64,000 bases of DNA from Bdellovibrionales bacterium (GTDB lineage: Bacteria > Bdellovibrionota > Bacteriovoracia > Bacteriovoracales > Bacteriovoracaceae). The DNA lies in assembly GCA_018646675.1 (NCBI GenBank), contig JABGUH010000008.1:1-64000 (forward strand). The letters run 5' to 3'. The notes beneath the pieces were generated by a model that saw only the letters and a program-made list of their open reading frames with translations, was not told the DNA's origin and made no database searches. Position numbers and translations under genes: made by a program. Position 1 is the stretch's first letter; every line of letters begins with the position of its first letter. Positions 8,800-17,874 of the stretch are shown in pieces.

Positions 8800-9626
8800 G
8801 GCTGCGATTTTATACCCTTTTTATCAACTCTCTTCGCAAAGAGTACCATAACAAAACCTTGATCGCTTTGGCGGTCTTCACCCTGCTAATCATTCTAGGA
8901 ATCAATGGTATTTTTAATCTACTAGATGGAGCAGGTGTGGAGCTTCCCCTGGAAGCGATCTTTGGCCAACGAATAACAATTCTCTATAAGATCATCACCC
9001 TCTGGAGTGGCGTTTTAGGAATCATCTTAGGGATAAATGCCATCTCTACCGACTTTGAATATAATGCGGCCGTTCCAATTCTTGCCACCCCCCTCTCTAA
9101 AGGGGAGTACCTCTTTGCCCGAATATCTGCCAGTTGGGCCACGGCCACCATCTACTACACCATCTCTATTCTATGTGGAGTTCTGCTCTTCTCCCAAGAT
9201 CAAATCGCTGCAGGGGGGTTGGGATCAGTACTACTGGCCCTGTTAATGAACACCCTCTCCATCCTAGTGATGATACTTTGGGGAGTTCTCTTCTCTCTCT
9301 TCTTTTCTCGTGGGATCAGCCTAATCGGCGTCGTGATACTCTCATTCTTAACCCAGCTTAGCTACTCACTATTTCACAATAGTGCCACCGGAATTGCGAA
9401 TACAGTTGCTATTGATTACGGACACCCATATGTGCTCGTAGCGGCGGTGCTTAACTACCTAACTCCCCAACGGGCATTTGTTCACCAGATCTCCGACACC
9501 ATACTACTGGGATCTGAGATCTCACCACTTCCGGCCGAGATGATGTTTAACTCGTTCCACTTTATCGTCACCACCGCCCTACTCTACGCCGCCATCTACT
9601 GGTACCTCCACCGCAAATCACTCTAA
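8796..9626 (+). CDS. ABC-2 type permease
   Basis: A 276-residue integral membrane protein with about six hydrophobic helices. An ISTDFEYN segment after the second helix is typical of NosY-like ABC-2 permeases. It starts at TTG 8796 inside the stop of the ATPase gene. Together they form a two-gene exporter. It is followed within 5 bases by a REP-like repeat that may end the transcript. Confidence 0.8.
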   Translation: MRLRFYTLFINSLRKEYHNKTLIALAVFTLLIILGINGIFNLLDGAGVELPLEAIFGQRITILYKIITLWSGVLGIILGINAISTDFEYNAAVPILATPLSKGEYLFARISASWATATIYYTISILCGVLLFSQDQIAAGGLGSVLLALLMNTLSILVMILWGVLFSLFFSRGISLIGVVILSFLTQLSYSLFHNSATGIANTVAIDYGHPYVLVAAVLNYLTPQRAFVHQISDTILLGSEISPLPAEMMFNSFHFIVTTALLYAAIYWYLHRKSL

Positions 9627-9630
9627 CACC

Positions 9631-9669
9631 AAAAGGTGCCACGCTCTTTTTGGTAGCGGGGGTGCGTCA
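9631..9669 (+). repeat. REP-like repeat, copy 1
   Basis: Begins AAAAGGTGCCACGC and ends GGGGGTGCGTCA. It is identical in sequence and orientation to 62081-62119 and inverted relative to 10427-10462. It starts four bases past the permease stop codon and may also serve as its transcription end. Confidence 0.85.
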
Positions 9670-9747
9670 TAACTGCTCTGTTTCATTTTTGAAATAAAAA
9701 GAGATTAATTAATCAAACCATTGACCCTCCCCAAGCTACACTAATAT

Positions 9748-10395
9748 ATGGTGGTCATGGCGCGTCTACCACTAATCAGATCTAAGTACCTTCCCTACCA
9801 CGTAACCTCGAGGTCCAACAACCAAGAGTGGTTCTACCTTCCAATGGAAGAGTTGTGGCCGCTCTTCTTGTCCGCCCTCCAGATCGCTCAGCTCACAACG
9901 GATGTGGAAATCCACAATTTTGTGCTAATGAGTAACCACTACCACATACTGCTGCGTACTCCTTTGGAAAACCTTGATCAATTTCAATGGGAGTTTGCTA
10001 GGCACTTTACCAAAGAGGTTCAGAAAGCAACCAACCGGGTAAATCATATTTTTGGTGGCCGGTATAAGTGGTCAATGATTAATGATCATCGATATTTCTA
10101 CCAGGTATACAAGTATATCTATCTAAATCCGGTCAAAGCGAGAGTTGTCAGCGAGTTTGCCCAATACCCCTACTCATCATGGAGACTGAAGGATGATACA
10201 CCAATAGATCATCCAACATTAAGCGATGTAATGGTTGAAGAGTTTGGCCGATTAGAGACTAAGCAGTGGATCGATCAACACTATTCAGCTGATCAGACTT
10301 TGTCCTTAAAGCGGGGGCTAAGATTTAGAGAGTTTAAACCTGCAAAAGTTAGAAACACTAGAGAGCTGCCTCAGATCAACACCCCGTCCCCTTAG
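9748..10395 (+). CDS. REP-associated tyrosine transposase (Y1 HUH family)
   Basis: A 215-residue single-strand DNA transposase of the RAYT/TnpA-REP type. The HUH motif appears as HYHILL near residue 72, after the FVLMSN that usually precedes it. The catalytic tyrosine is in YKYIYLNPVKARV near residue 128. RAYTs cut and join REP hairpins and are thought to spread REP sequences; here suitable repeats lie on both sides. The gene appears intact. The ATG at 9748 lacks a strong ribosome site, and an ATG at 9757 is an alternative. Confidence 0.88.
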   Translation: MVVMARLPLIRSKYLPYHVTSRSNNQEWFYLPMEELWPLFLSALQIAQLTTDVEIHNFVLMSNHYHILLRTPLENLDQFQWEFARHFTKEVQKATNRVNHIFGGRYKWSMINDHRYFYQVYKYIYLNPVKARVVSEFAQYPYSSWRLKDDTPIDHPTLSDVMVEEFGRLETKQWIDQHYSADQTLSLKRGLRFREFKPAKVRNTRELPQINTPSP

Positions 10396-10411
10396 TATCA
10401 ATGATACTAAG
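10391..10411 (+). repeat. Perfect 9-bp hairpin at the transposase stop
   Basis: CTTAGTATC and GATACTAAG flank a three-base loop exactly over the transposase stop codon. It has no T-tract, so it is either an element-internal signal or a weak processing hairpin. Confidence 0.6.
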
Positions 10412-10426
10412 GAGTTAAATTCGAAT

Positions 10427-10462
10427 TGACGCACCCCCGCTACCAAAAAGAGCGTGGCACCT
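10427..10462 (-). repeat. REP-like repeat, inverted copy 2
   Basis: The reverse complement of the 9631-9669 repeat over about 36 bases, ending 11 bases short of the outer-membrane protein gene's stop at 10474. It closes the inverted pair around the RAYT gene. Confidence 0.85.
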
Positions 10463-10473
10463 ATTGGTAGTTT

Positions 10474-11625
10474 TTAGAAGTCGAGGGCGAGGCGGGCGAT
10501 GTAGCGGCGATCCTCTTTGCTAATGTCAGAAGTTCCGACCTCTTCACCGTAGGTGGCAAAATCGATGGTAATCGCTAAAATATGGGCCGAGAGACCAGCG
10601 GTGACATACCCCTGATTGATCCCTGCGCGCAGTGCCCCTTTGAGCATACTCCACAGGGCCCACTCCAACTCCGCCCCTAGGTGTAGTCCTTTTTTAAAAC
10701 TAAAGTTAGTATGGCCCATATCACGTAGATCAATCAAAAAACGGGGGTGAAATCCCCAGAAATTTTCAACTGAAATCCTAGCACCAGCATCAACTACACG
10801 CTGAAGGGTTGGTGGCTTCTCTCCACTGCCAGCGAGGATCTCCTGGTTCATAGTGAAACCATAATCTAGCAGGTTACGCACAACAAGAGAGAAAGTTGGT
10901 TGTAGAAAATAGTATAGATCAGGAGTCCAGAGCAGTCCTAAATCAAAATCAAGTGTTCCACCCTCTTGTGCCAGGGACTCCTTGAAAACCTTCTGGCCAC
11001 TACCGGCGACTAGATCTGCCGCAAAAATAGTATCGTTGTAGTAGATACGGTAGATATATTTGCCGGTAACTCCCCAGTGCAACTCTTGACCTAAAACATG
11101 AGTCTTATTGCCATACCCAAACGCCAAGGTGGTATCATTTAATAATTCAACGTTAATAGCTGGCCCGATACTTTGGTGCATCGACATATTAATCGAAACG
11201 TCAGCTGGCAAGATAGCGATCCCCCACTTGGGACGAACCCAAGAGAAGCCTAAAAATGGTGCCCGTACAGAGAACTGCCGTCCATAGTTGCGACTAAGTA
11301 GATCAACCATGTTCTGAATATCAACGTTCTCATCTCCGGAACTTTTGTTCTGATCAATATCATCCTTAAAATCTAAAAGACCGGAACCCAACTGGCCCCC
11401 AAGACCAAAGTTAATCTGGCCATCTTTACGTCCTGCCAGTCCCGCCGGATTGTAAAAAATAGCATTATAGTCATCGGCCAATGGAGAGAAGGCACCGCCC
11501 ATTCCCATCACCCGAGGTGAGACGTAGTGATGCTTAATTTCAAAGGTACTGGGCATGGTTGCCAATAAGCTAGTACTGATCAAACAGATAACAAAAAGAA
11601 TAATTTGCACCACAATTTTTTTCAT
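10474..11625 (-). CDS. Outer-membrane beta-barrel protein, PorV/FadL-like
   Basis: A 383-residue exported protein with a signal peptide (hydrophobic residues 4-22). The region after it, SPRVMGMGGAFSPLADDYNA followed by FYNPAGLAG, is the N-terminal signature of the FadL/PorV/UPF0164 barrel group. Alternating hydrophobic strands fill the rest and the chain ends in an aromatic residue (LDF), as barrel proteins do. It has a good ribosome site (GGAGG) before the ATG. The ligand is unknown. It is transcribed alone and is divergent from the ROK kinase at 11764. Confidence 0.75.
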   Translation of the reverse strand: MKKIVVQIILFVICLISTSLLATMPSTFEIKHHYVSPRVMGMGGAFSPLADDYNAIFYNPAGLAGRKDGQINFGLGGQLGSGLLDFKDDIDQNKSSGDENVDIQNMVDLLSRNYGRQFSVRAPFLGFSWVRPKWGIAILPADVSINMSMHQSIGPAINVELLNDTTLAFGYGNKTHVLGQELHWGVTGKYIYRIYYNDTIFAADLVAGSGQKVFKESLAQEGGTLDFDLGLLWTPDLYYFLQPTFSLVVRNLLDYGFTMNQEILAGSGEKPPTLQRVVDAGARISVENFWGFHPRFLIDLRDMGHTNFSFKKGLHLGAELEWALWSMLKGALRAGINQGYVTAGLSAHILAITIDFATYGEEVGTSDISKEDRRYIARLALDF

Positions 11626-11763
11626 TGGAAATCCTCCACCTGATTTATCACGAACTCAAGTCTACTCTAGCTTTAAAAGCAAAGACAAGTTTCATTTCCA
11701 GGAATTGGCCATGTAGTAGCAATATATGATTGTCAGCCATTAAATAGTTGCTATACTGCCTCA

Positions 11764-12765
11764 ATGCTGATGATAGGATTAGATATTGGGGGCACCAAAA
11801 TTGAGGCACAACTGGCCTTGATCGAGAGTACAAGTGGTAATCAGAGTATCCCCATTGCCACAACGCAACAAAAGCTCTATCTGACTGTTCTTGCGAAGAT
11901 GCGCCGGCCTACCCAGCGACAACAGGGGTATTCGGCAGTGATGGCCAATATCTCCCTATTAATTAAAGATCTGCTGGAGCAGCAGCAGCTCCAACTCCAA
12001 GAGCTGGCAGGTATTGGCGTCGGCTTGCCTGGAACTATTGATCCGGCCAGCTCCACCATGCTAAATGGCAATAGCCAGATTTTTATCCACCAACCATTTG
12101 CCCGTGACCTGCAGCAGCATCTAGGTACCGACCTTCCAGTTCACTGCACCAATGATGCTAATCTCTTCACCTTGGCAGAGGTTTACGGTGGGGTGGGGCC
12201 AAAGTATGCCCAGCAGTTTAATCGCCCCATAAGCTGCCATACAGCGGTAGGACTAATTTTAGGCACAGGAGTTGGCGGAGGAGTAATCTTAAGTGGAGAG
12301 GTTCTACTCGGCCGCTTTGGTGGAGGGGCAGAGGTAGGCCACACCACCTTGGTCAATAATGGGGAGCCTTGCTACTGTGGACGCCAAGGGTGCGCCGAGT
12401 GCTATCTCTCAGGCACTGGACTGGAACGTAACTACCAAAATATTACCGGCCAGAGCTTAAAGGGGGCCGAGATCTTCCAACAGGCAGACTCAAAAGTTAA
12501 AGCGGCAGTTGATACTGTCACTACTTACCGTCAACACCTCCAGCAATTTCTACTCAACCTAACCAACACCTTTGACCCTGACTACTTCGTCTTGGGAGGT
12601 GGGATTAGCTTGCAACCGGCCATCTATCAAGGGGTAGAGGCATTTTTAAAGGAGCAATCTTTTGTTCCCAACTCGGCACCAAAAGTCTACCAACATCAAT
12701 TAGGAGATTCCGCCGGAGGGTCGGGAGCAGTTATCTTCTGCGCTGAAAAGGAGTGTTTAACTTGA
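11764..12765 (+). CDS. ROK-family sugar kinase
   Basis: A 333-residue kinase with the phosphate loop GLDIGGTKIEA at the N-terminus, a second nucleotide loop GTGVGGG near residue 168 and the ROK zinc motif CYCGRQGCAECY near 205. It phosphorylates a hexose such as glucose, N-acetylglucosamine or N-acetylmannosamine, and sequence alone does not choose between them. Its stop overlaps the start of the M20 peptidase gene by four bases, so the pair is coupled. Linkage to a deacylase-type peptidase would fit amino-sugar or peptidoglycan salvage, as inference. Confidence 0.88.
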   Translation: MLMIGLDIGGTKIEAQLALIESTSGNQSIPIATTQQKLYLTVLAKMRRPTQRQQGYSAVMANISLLIKDLLEQQQLQLQELAGIGVGLPGTIDPASSTMLNGNSQIFIHQPFARDLQQHLGTDLPVHCTNDANLFTLAEVYGGVGPKYAQQFNRPISCHTAVGLILGTGVGGGVILSGEVLLGRFGGGAEVGHTTLVNNGEPCYCGRQGCAECYLSGTGLERNYQNITGQSLKGAEIFQQADSKVKAAVDTVTTYRQHLQQFLLNLTNTFDPDYFVLGGGISLQPAIYQGVEAFLKEQSFVPNSAPKVYQHQLGDSAGGSGAVIFCAEKECLT

Positions 12766-13790
12766 AGAACCAAATAGACCAACAGGTAGTAGATCTGGCC
12801 CAACAGATGATCAATATCCCCTCAATCACTGGCGATGAGATGGCAATGGGAGAGTTCCTGGCCAACTATTTCAGACAACTGGGAATGGTGGTGACCAAAC
12901 AGGAGGCAGCGACCAACCGTTTCAATATCTTTGCGCACGGAGAGGGCCATCCCAACCCCTCCTTAATTTTTAACTCCCACATGGATACTGTCCCGCCCTA
13001 CTTTTCCGCCCGTGAAGATAGTGAGTGGATCTATGGCCGTGGGGCCTGCGATACCAAAGGAATAATGGCAGCAATTCTCGTTGCGGCCCAACAGCTAATT
13101 GAGGAGAGGATCACCGATTTTGGAGTACTGCTGGTGGTGGGTGAAGAGGTTAACCATCTGGGAATTTTAGCTGCCAATCAGCTCAAGTTAACACCGGACT
13201 ACCTAATTGTTGGTGAGCCGACTGAAAACAGTCTAATCTTAAGAGAGAAGGGCTCGGTTAAAGTAAAACTCACCAGCCAAGGACGCTCCTGCCACTCCGG
13301 CTACCCTCAATATGGAGCAAGTGCGATTAACCCGCTCGTTAGCGCCCTTAAGGAGCTAATTGACTACCCATGGCCGAAAGATCAGGAGCGAGGAGAGACC
13401 ACTTTAAATGTTGGAACAATCCAAGGTGGGGTTGCCGCCAACGTTCTGGCGGAGCAGGCTGAAGCCGTGGTGATGATCCGCGTCTCCCACTCTGCCAGTG
13501 AAGTATTAGCGGTGATTGACCAGATTACCAAGCAGCACGAAATTGAGTATCAGACCATCTTAAACTCTGCCCCTTTCTCAATGGATAGGCTGGAGGGGAT
13601 GCCAACAGGAGTGGTCTCCTTCGCCACCGATATTCCCCATTTCATTCATAGCGGAAAGACCTATCTATGGGGGCCCGGATCAATTATGCATGCGCATACT
13701 GCAGAGGAGAAAATTGGTAAGGAGGAGATCTCCCAAGCGGTTAAAACCTATATTGAAATGGCCAAGAAGTTACTAATCAGTACGGATTAG
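12762..13790 (+). CDS. M20-family metallopeptidase (ArgE/DapE/CPG2-like)
   Basis: A two-zinc amidohydrolase of about 342 residues. Visible ligands: HMD in SHMDTVPP, Asp in GRGACDTKG, the catalytic Glu pair in VGEEVNH, GEPTE, and the late His in GSIMHAHTAEE. A TTG start at 12762 (TTGA overlap with the ROK stop) is favoured because AAGGAG lies just upstream. The GTG at 12753 would overlap that site. The family includes acetylornithine deacetylase, succinyl-diaminopimelate desuccinylase and carboxypeptidase G. The specificity is not resolved here. Confidence 0.85.
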   Translation: MKNQIDQQVVDLAQQMINIPSITGDEMAMGEFLANYFRQLGMVVTKQEAATNRFNIFAHGEGHPNPSLIFNSHMDTVPPYFSAREDSEWIYGRGACDTKGIMAAILVAAQQLIEERITDFGVLLVVGEEVNHLGILAANQLKLTPDYLIVGEPTENSLILREKGSVKVKLTSQGRSCHSGYPQYGASAINPLVSALKELIDYPWPKDQERGETTLNVGTIQGGVAANVLAEQAEAVVMIRVSHSASEVLAVIDQITKQHEIEYQTILNSAPFSMDRLEGMPTGVVSFATDIPHFIHSGKTYLWGPGSIMHAHTAEEKIGKEEISQAVKTYIEMAKKLLISTD

Positions 13791-13794
13791 GTGG

Positions 13795-14049
13795 TTATTG
13801 CTCTTTCTGTTGCTGATCTTCATTTACCACCCGGTACTCTGCCTCAATCGTCTCTCCATCAGCTGTAGAGTTGCCACTTTGTCCTCTCGCTTGTTGATGT
13901 TCAAACCAGTGGGCCTGACCACCTTGATGGGCACCATGCTCCATCTGCTTTTTGACATAGCGATAAGCTAAGAAGGTACGTACAGCAGTACGAACGACAA
14001 TAAATAGAATGTAGAAGAGAAAGAGCCGAAATAGAAATGAGATAATCAC
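13795..14049 (-). CDS. Small membrane protein with hydrophilic tail
   Basis: 84 residues: one N-terminal membrane helix (about 2-22), then a basic segment and a Gln/His/Glu-rich tail. It resembles DUF4834-type small proteins in layout only. A GTG start at 14049 has AGGAG eight bases upstream. It is convergent with the M20 gene, with 4 bases between stops. Function unknown. Confidence 0.6.
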   Translation of the reverse strand: MIISFLFRLFLFYILFIVVRTAVRTFLAYRYVKKQMEHGAHQGGQAHWFEHQQARGQSGNSTADGETIEAEYRVVNEDQQQKEQ

Positions 14050-14164
14050 TTAAAAAGCTCCTAAATTAAATGTGGCCACCCAGCTGAAGTCAACTGGTGC
14101 TTGATAAAACCTTAACGTTGTGTATATCATCTAACGCCTCAAATAGGAAACAGGAACAACAAAA

Positions 14165-15760
14165 ATGGCCAATAACAATAATAGTCTAGTCCACTGGTCG
14201 GATACCACCGCCGACCGCATAATTCGTCAGCTAGGAGAGCGGGATCGCTACACTCTGGCATGTGGTATCACTCCCTCAGGTACGGTCCACTTTGGTAATT
14301 TTCGAGAGACAATCACCACCGATCTAGTCGCACGGGCACTGCGAGCTCGTGGCAAAAATGTTCGCCTGATCTTTAGTTGGGATGATTTCGACACCTTTCG
14401 TAAAGTTCCCAAAGGAATGCCCCAACCAGAGGCGCTGGAAAAATGCCTCTTTACTCCGATTGTTGACACCCCCGACCCATTCGGCAAAGAGGAGAGCTAC
14501 GCCCGCTACCATCAAAAAGCGTTTGAAGCAGAGCTAACCCAGGTAGGAGTAGAGGTGGAGTATCTCTACCAGTCCAAAAAGTATCGTAATGGCGACTATC
14601 AAAAGATGATCAAACAGATCCTAAGCAAGCGAGAGGAGATTGTCGCCATCTTAAATCAGCACCGCACTAGTGACTTGGCGGCCGATTGGATGCCAATCTC
14701 TATCTACTGCCAGCAGTGTAACCGTGACAATAAGATTGAACAGATTAAGTTTGATGGAGAGGATGATATCACCTATCGGTGTGGCCACTGCCAACAAGAT
14801 TTTTCCATCCAGCTCTCAACCACTGACAAGATCAAGTTACCTTGGCGGATTGACTGGCCGATGCGCTGGGAGTATGAGCAGGTAGATTTTGAGCCGGGAG
14901 GTAAAGATCACTCCAGCCAAGGAGGAAGCTACTCTACCGCTAAAGAGTTGGTGCAAAAACTATTTAACCGTCCAGCTCCTATCTACCTACAGTATGACTT
15001 TGTCAGCTTCAAAGGTGCCGGCGGCAAGATGAGCAGCTCCGCTGGTGGTGTCATTACAGTTAGTGATGTTTTAAAGATCTACTCCGCCGAAATGGTGCGC
15101 TGGATTTTTGCCAGTTACAAAACCAACGTGGACTTTGCCGTTAGCTTTGACCTCGATGTGATTAAAAGCTACGAAGACTTTGACAAGATGGAGCGGCTGG
15201 CTTGGGGAGATGAGAGTGGCAATCCTAAAAAAGTTGCCATGGCCAACAGGGTCTACCAACTCTCTCAGGTAGATCCTAATGGCAAGCGGGAGCGTCGACC
15301 GTTTAGGCCACCCTTTCGCCATCTATGTAACATCTTACAGATCAACAATGGAGATCTTGATAGGGCCCAAGAGTACTACGCCGCCGAGATTAGGGATGAT
15401 CAAGATATACAATCTTTTACTAAACGGGCCGAGTGTGCAAAACACTGGATCGATAATTTTGCCCCGGAGGATTTTAAGTACCAACTAAATCGCACTCCAA
15501 TTCAGATCGACTTGGAAGATAAAGAGCGAGCCTTTTTAGATAAGATGAGCTCGCTACTAACCAGTGACTGGGATGAGATTAAAAGTGATAAGGATCTCCA
15601 TGAACGGATCTATCTGCTGGTTCATCAAGTAGAGATCGATCCCAAAGCGGCATTCACCCTACTCTATCGCCTGCTGATTAATCGGGAGCAGGGGCCCAAA
15701 CTGGCCAGTTTTATTCGTATCATTGGGGCGACAAGAGTTATTGAGTTGATTAGAGTATAA
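14165..15760 (+). CDS. lysK: Lysyl-tRNA synthetase, class I
   Basis: Charges tRNA-Lys (EC 6.1.1.6) with the class I fold found in most archaea, alphaproteobacteria, spirochetes and scattered others. The 531 residues match. It has the HIGH-equivalent PSGTVHFGNFRE near residue 37, a zinc-ribbon pair CQQC...CGHC near 180-217, and KMSSS in GGKMSSSAGG near 287. The C-terminal alpha-helix cage is present. The E. coli-type class II enzyme is not in the window. It is convergent with the FAD protein, with one base between the stops. Confidence 0.95.
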   Translation: MANNNNSLVHWSDTTADRIIRQLGERDRYTLACGITPSGTVHFGNFRETITTDLVARALRARGKNVRLIFSWDDFDTFRKVPKGMPQPEALEKCLFTPIVDTPDPFGKEESYARYHQKAFEAELTQVGVEVEYLYQSKKYRNGDYQKMIKQILSKREEIVAILNQHRTSDLAADWMPISIYCQQCNRDNKIEQIKFDGEDDITYRCGHCQQDFSIQLSTTDKIKLPWRIDWPMRWEYEQVDFEPGGKDHSSQGGSYSTAKELVQKLFNRPAPIYLQYDFVSFKGAGGKMSSSAGGVITVSDVLKIYSAEMVRWIFASYKTNVDFAVSFDLDVIKSYEDFDKMERLAWGDESGNPKKVAMANRVYQLSQVDPNGKRERRPFRPPFRHLCNILQINNGDLDRAQEYYAAEIRDDQDIQSFTKRAECAKHWIDNFAPEDFKYQLNRTPIQIDLEDKERAFLDKMSSLLTSDWDEIKSDKDLHERIYLLVHQVEIDPKAAFTLLYRLLINREQGPKLASFIRIIGATRVIELIRV

Positions 15761-15761
15761 T

Positions 15762-17306
15762 CTAACGTGCCAAAATAGCTTCTGCCACCGAGACCCCATC
15801 AACTGCGGCGGAGGTTATCCCCCCCGCATAACCGGCCCCCTCCCCACAGGGATAGAGTCCGGAATGAGAGACGGAAGCATAGAGGCCACTATCTCGTAAA
15901 ATTGTCACTGGGGCAGAGGTGCGACTCTCTGGGGCAACCACTAAGGCCCGGTCCGAGATGAATCCTGGCAACTGCTGCTCAAAACGCTCAATCCCCCGTC
16001 GTAAATGTTCCAACACAAATGGCGGCAAGACCTCCTCCATCGCCACTGCCCCTAATGACGTAACGGTCGATGAAGATGGAAGATCACCACCACTTCCCTG
16101 ACGCATAAAATTGGCCAAATTTTGGGCCGGCAACATCGCATGATTAACTCCCTGAGCAGCAACAAAAGCACGCTGCTCCAGCTTGCGCTGAAACTCCACA
16201 CCGGCCAGAGGATTGCTCCCTTGTAGATTAAAATCTACTCCCGATTTAACTGAAACTACCAGTGCTGAGTTGGACCAAGGGGCGTGACGACGGTGATTAC
16301 TCATCCCATTGACTACTGCCTCTCCCTTATCTGTCGCCGCTGCCAAGATGTGGCCGCCGGGGCACATACAAAATGAGTAGGTTCCACGATCTGTCGGCTT
16401 ATGATGATAGGAGAGTCGATAATTAGCGGCATCCAGTGCAGGATGGTTGGCAAATTTATGATACTGAATCCGATCAATCAGTGCTCTGGGATGCTCCACC
16501 CTGACCCCAATGGCAAAGTCCTTGGCCCGTAAAGCGACCCCCTCCCGATCGAGAGTTTGATAGATGTCACGGGCGGAGTGGCCCGTGGCCATCACTAGGT
16601 GAGCAGAGTGAAACTCTCTGCCGGCGGCAGTTTTCACCCCTCGAACCTGGCCGGTGGTATCAAAAAGCAGTTGCTCCACCTTAGTCTGATAGTGGAGCTG
16701 GCACCCATGGGCCTTCAGGTAGGCCACAATCTGCTGTAAAATTGCACGGATCCGATTGGAGCCAAGATGTGGAGCAGCAAGATAGGCGGTCGATTCAGGA
16801 GCGCCAAACTTTACTAGACGATCCATCACATAGGGCAGATGGCCCGATTTAATTCTGGTGATCAACTTGCCATCACTAAAGAGCCCTGCTCCCCCTTCAC
16901 CAAAGGAGATATTGCTTTCGGGATCGATCACCCCATGACGCCAGAAACGGGCGATTTTACGCATCCGTTCATTTACCGGGTCTCCTCGCTCCAAAATTAT
17001 TGATGGGACCCCTCGCTCCAATAGGCGGAGAGCACAAAAGAGGCCAGCTGGCCCCATTCCCACAATAATTGGCCCCTCGACCTTGTTCTTGGCCGCAGTC
17101 AAACCCGCAAGTAACGGTTCAAAGTTATCATCACCAAAAGCCAACTCGACTAGATAGTTATAGATCGGCTTTCGCCCCCGTTTGATCCCACGGGCATCCA
17201 GCCCCTTTTTCAAGATACGAAACTCCCTGACATCAGAATAATTTTGATGGATATACTCTTCAATATCCTGATCAAAATTCAGGGCAATATTCTCTTGGGT
17301 GATCAT
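15762..17306 (-). CDS. FAD-dependent oxidoreductase, COG2509 type
   Basis: A 514-residue flavoprotein. The Rossmann FAD loop VGMGPAGLFCALRLLERG sits near residue 82, later than usual because of an N-terminal domain typical of this family. FGEGGAGLFSDGKLITR near 135 and the C-terminal CGEGAGYAGG are family signatures, and MATGHSARD is also present. The physiological substrate of this group is not established. The plus-strand pncC gene starts 45 bases away, so the two are divergent and probably share a promoter region. Confidence 0.85.
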   Translation of the reverse strand: MITQENIALNFDQDIEEYIHQNYSDVREFRILKKGLDARGIKRGRKPIYNYLVELAFGDDNFEPLLAGLTAAKNKVEGPIIVGMGPAGLFCALRLLERGVPSIILERGDPVNERMRKIARFWRHGVIDPESNISFGEGGAGLFSDGKLITRIKSGHLPYVMDRLVKFGAPESTAYLAAPHLGSNRIRAILQQIVAYLKAHGCQLHYQTKVEQLLFDTTGQVRGVKTAAGREFHSAHLVMATGHSARDIYQTLDREGVALRAKDFAIGVRVEHPRALIDRIQYHKFANHPALDAANYRLSYHHKPTDRGTYSFCMCPGGHILAAATDKGEAVVNGMSNHRRHAPWSNSALVVSVKSGVDFNLQGSNPLAGVEFQRKLEQRAFVAAQGVNHAMLPAQNLANFMRQGSGGDLPSSSTVTSLGAVAMEEVLPPFVLEHLRRGIERFEQQLPGFISDRALVVAPESRTSAPVTILRDSGLYASVSHSGLYPCGEGAGYAGGITSAAVDGVSVAEAILAR

Positions 17307-17351
17307 CCATACTTGTTATATGATAGCTATCTGTTTTACAAGGAGTTATCT

Positions 17352-17867
17352 ATGAGCAATGAGCACTCAAAGATTGAAAATTTGGCCAAAGATGTGGTGG
17401 GCCAAGCTATTAAGCAACGTCTGACCATCGCAACGACTGAGTCGGCCACTGGTGGTGCCATCTCCAATGCTCTAACCAATATTCCAGGAAGCTCTAAAAT
17501 TTTTGCGGGAGGAATCATCTGCTATCGCCAAGAGGTCAAAGAGGGAGTCATGCAGATCCCCTCCACACTTCTTGAGGAGCAGGGAGCAGTATCCCTAGAA
17601 GTTACCACCTCGCTAGTCAATAACCTGGCCAATCTAATCCCTTCTGATTTAGGAGTTGCGATTACTGGAGTAGCGGGACCAGATCTGGATGATCACAACA
17701 ATCCAGTTGGTACTCTTTTTATTGCTATTCGCTCTCACTTGGCAGTTAAATCATATCCTCTATTGCTGCCATCCCAGGAACGCACCCAACTCAAGAGTGG
17801 ATTTACCCAGAAAGCACTTGAGATTATGCTGGCCCATTTAGAAGAGCTTGGCAGATGCAACGCCTAA
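17352..17867 (+). CDS. pncC: Nicotinamide-nucleotide amidase (CinA C-terminal domain)
   Basis: A single-domain CinA/PncC protein of 171 residues that deamidates NMN to nicotinic acid mononucleotide in pyridine-nucleotide recycling. It has the catalytic TTESATGG near residue 36, CYRQEVKEG, and ITGVAGPD near 113. The ATG at 17352 follows AGGAG by six bases; longer readings extend into the divergent gene's promoter. The N-terminal molybdopterin-like half of full CinA is absent, as in E. coli YgaD/PncC. It is followed closely by the ureohydrolase. Confidence 0.9.
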   Translation: MSNEHSKIENLAKDVVGQAIKQRLTIATTESATGGAISNALTNIPGSSKIFAGGIICYRQEVKEGVMQIPSTLLEEQGAVSLEVTTSLVNNLANLIPSDLGVAITGVAGPDLDDHNNPVGTLFIAIRSHLAVKSYPLLLPSQERTQLKSGFTQKALEIMLAHLEELGRCNA

Positions 17868-17874
17868 TTACAAT

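Larger units (their letters stand above)
9631..10462 (+). mobile_element. REP-associated transposase element (RAYT with flanking inverted REPs)
   Basis: A RAYT-type transposase gene (9748-10395) lies between two near-identical copies of a 36-39-bp sequence, direct at 9631-9669 and inverted at 10427-10462. Each copy carries an internal CGCT/AGCG hairpin preceded by GGTAG, which resembles the GTAG tetranucleotide of REP palindromes. A third solo copy at 62081-62119 in the same orientation as the left end shows the sequence is dispersed. No target duplication is obvious. Confidence 0.8.

Noticed and set aside
8083-9626. Assigning the ABC pair to copper maturation (nosFY)
   Set aside because: No nos genes or copper motifs nearby; the family similarity is general to ABC-2 exporters.
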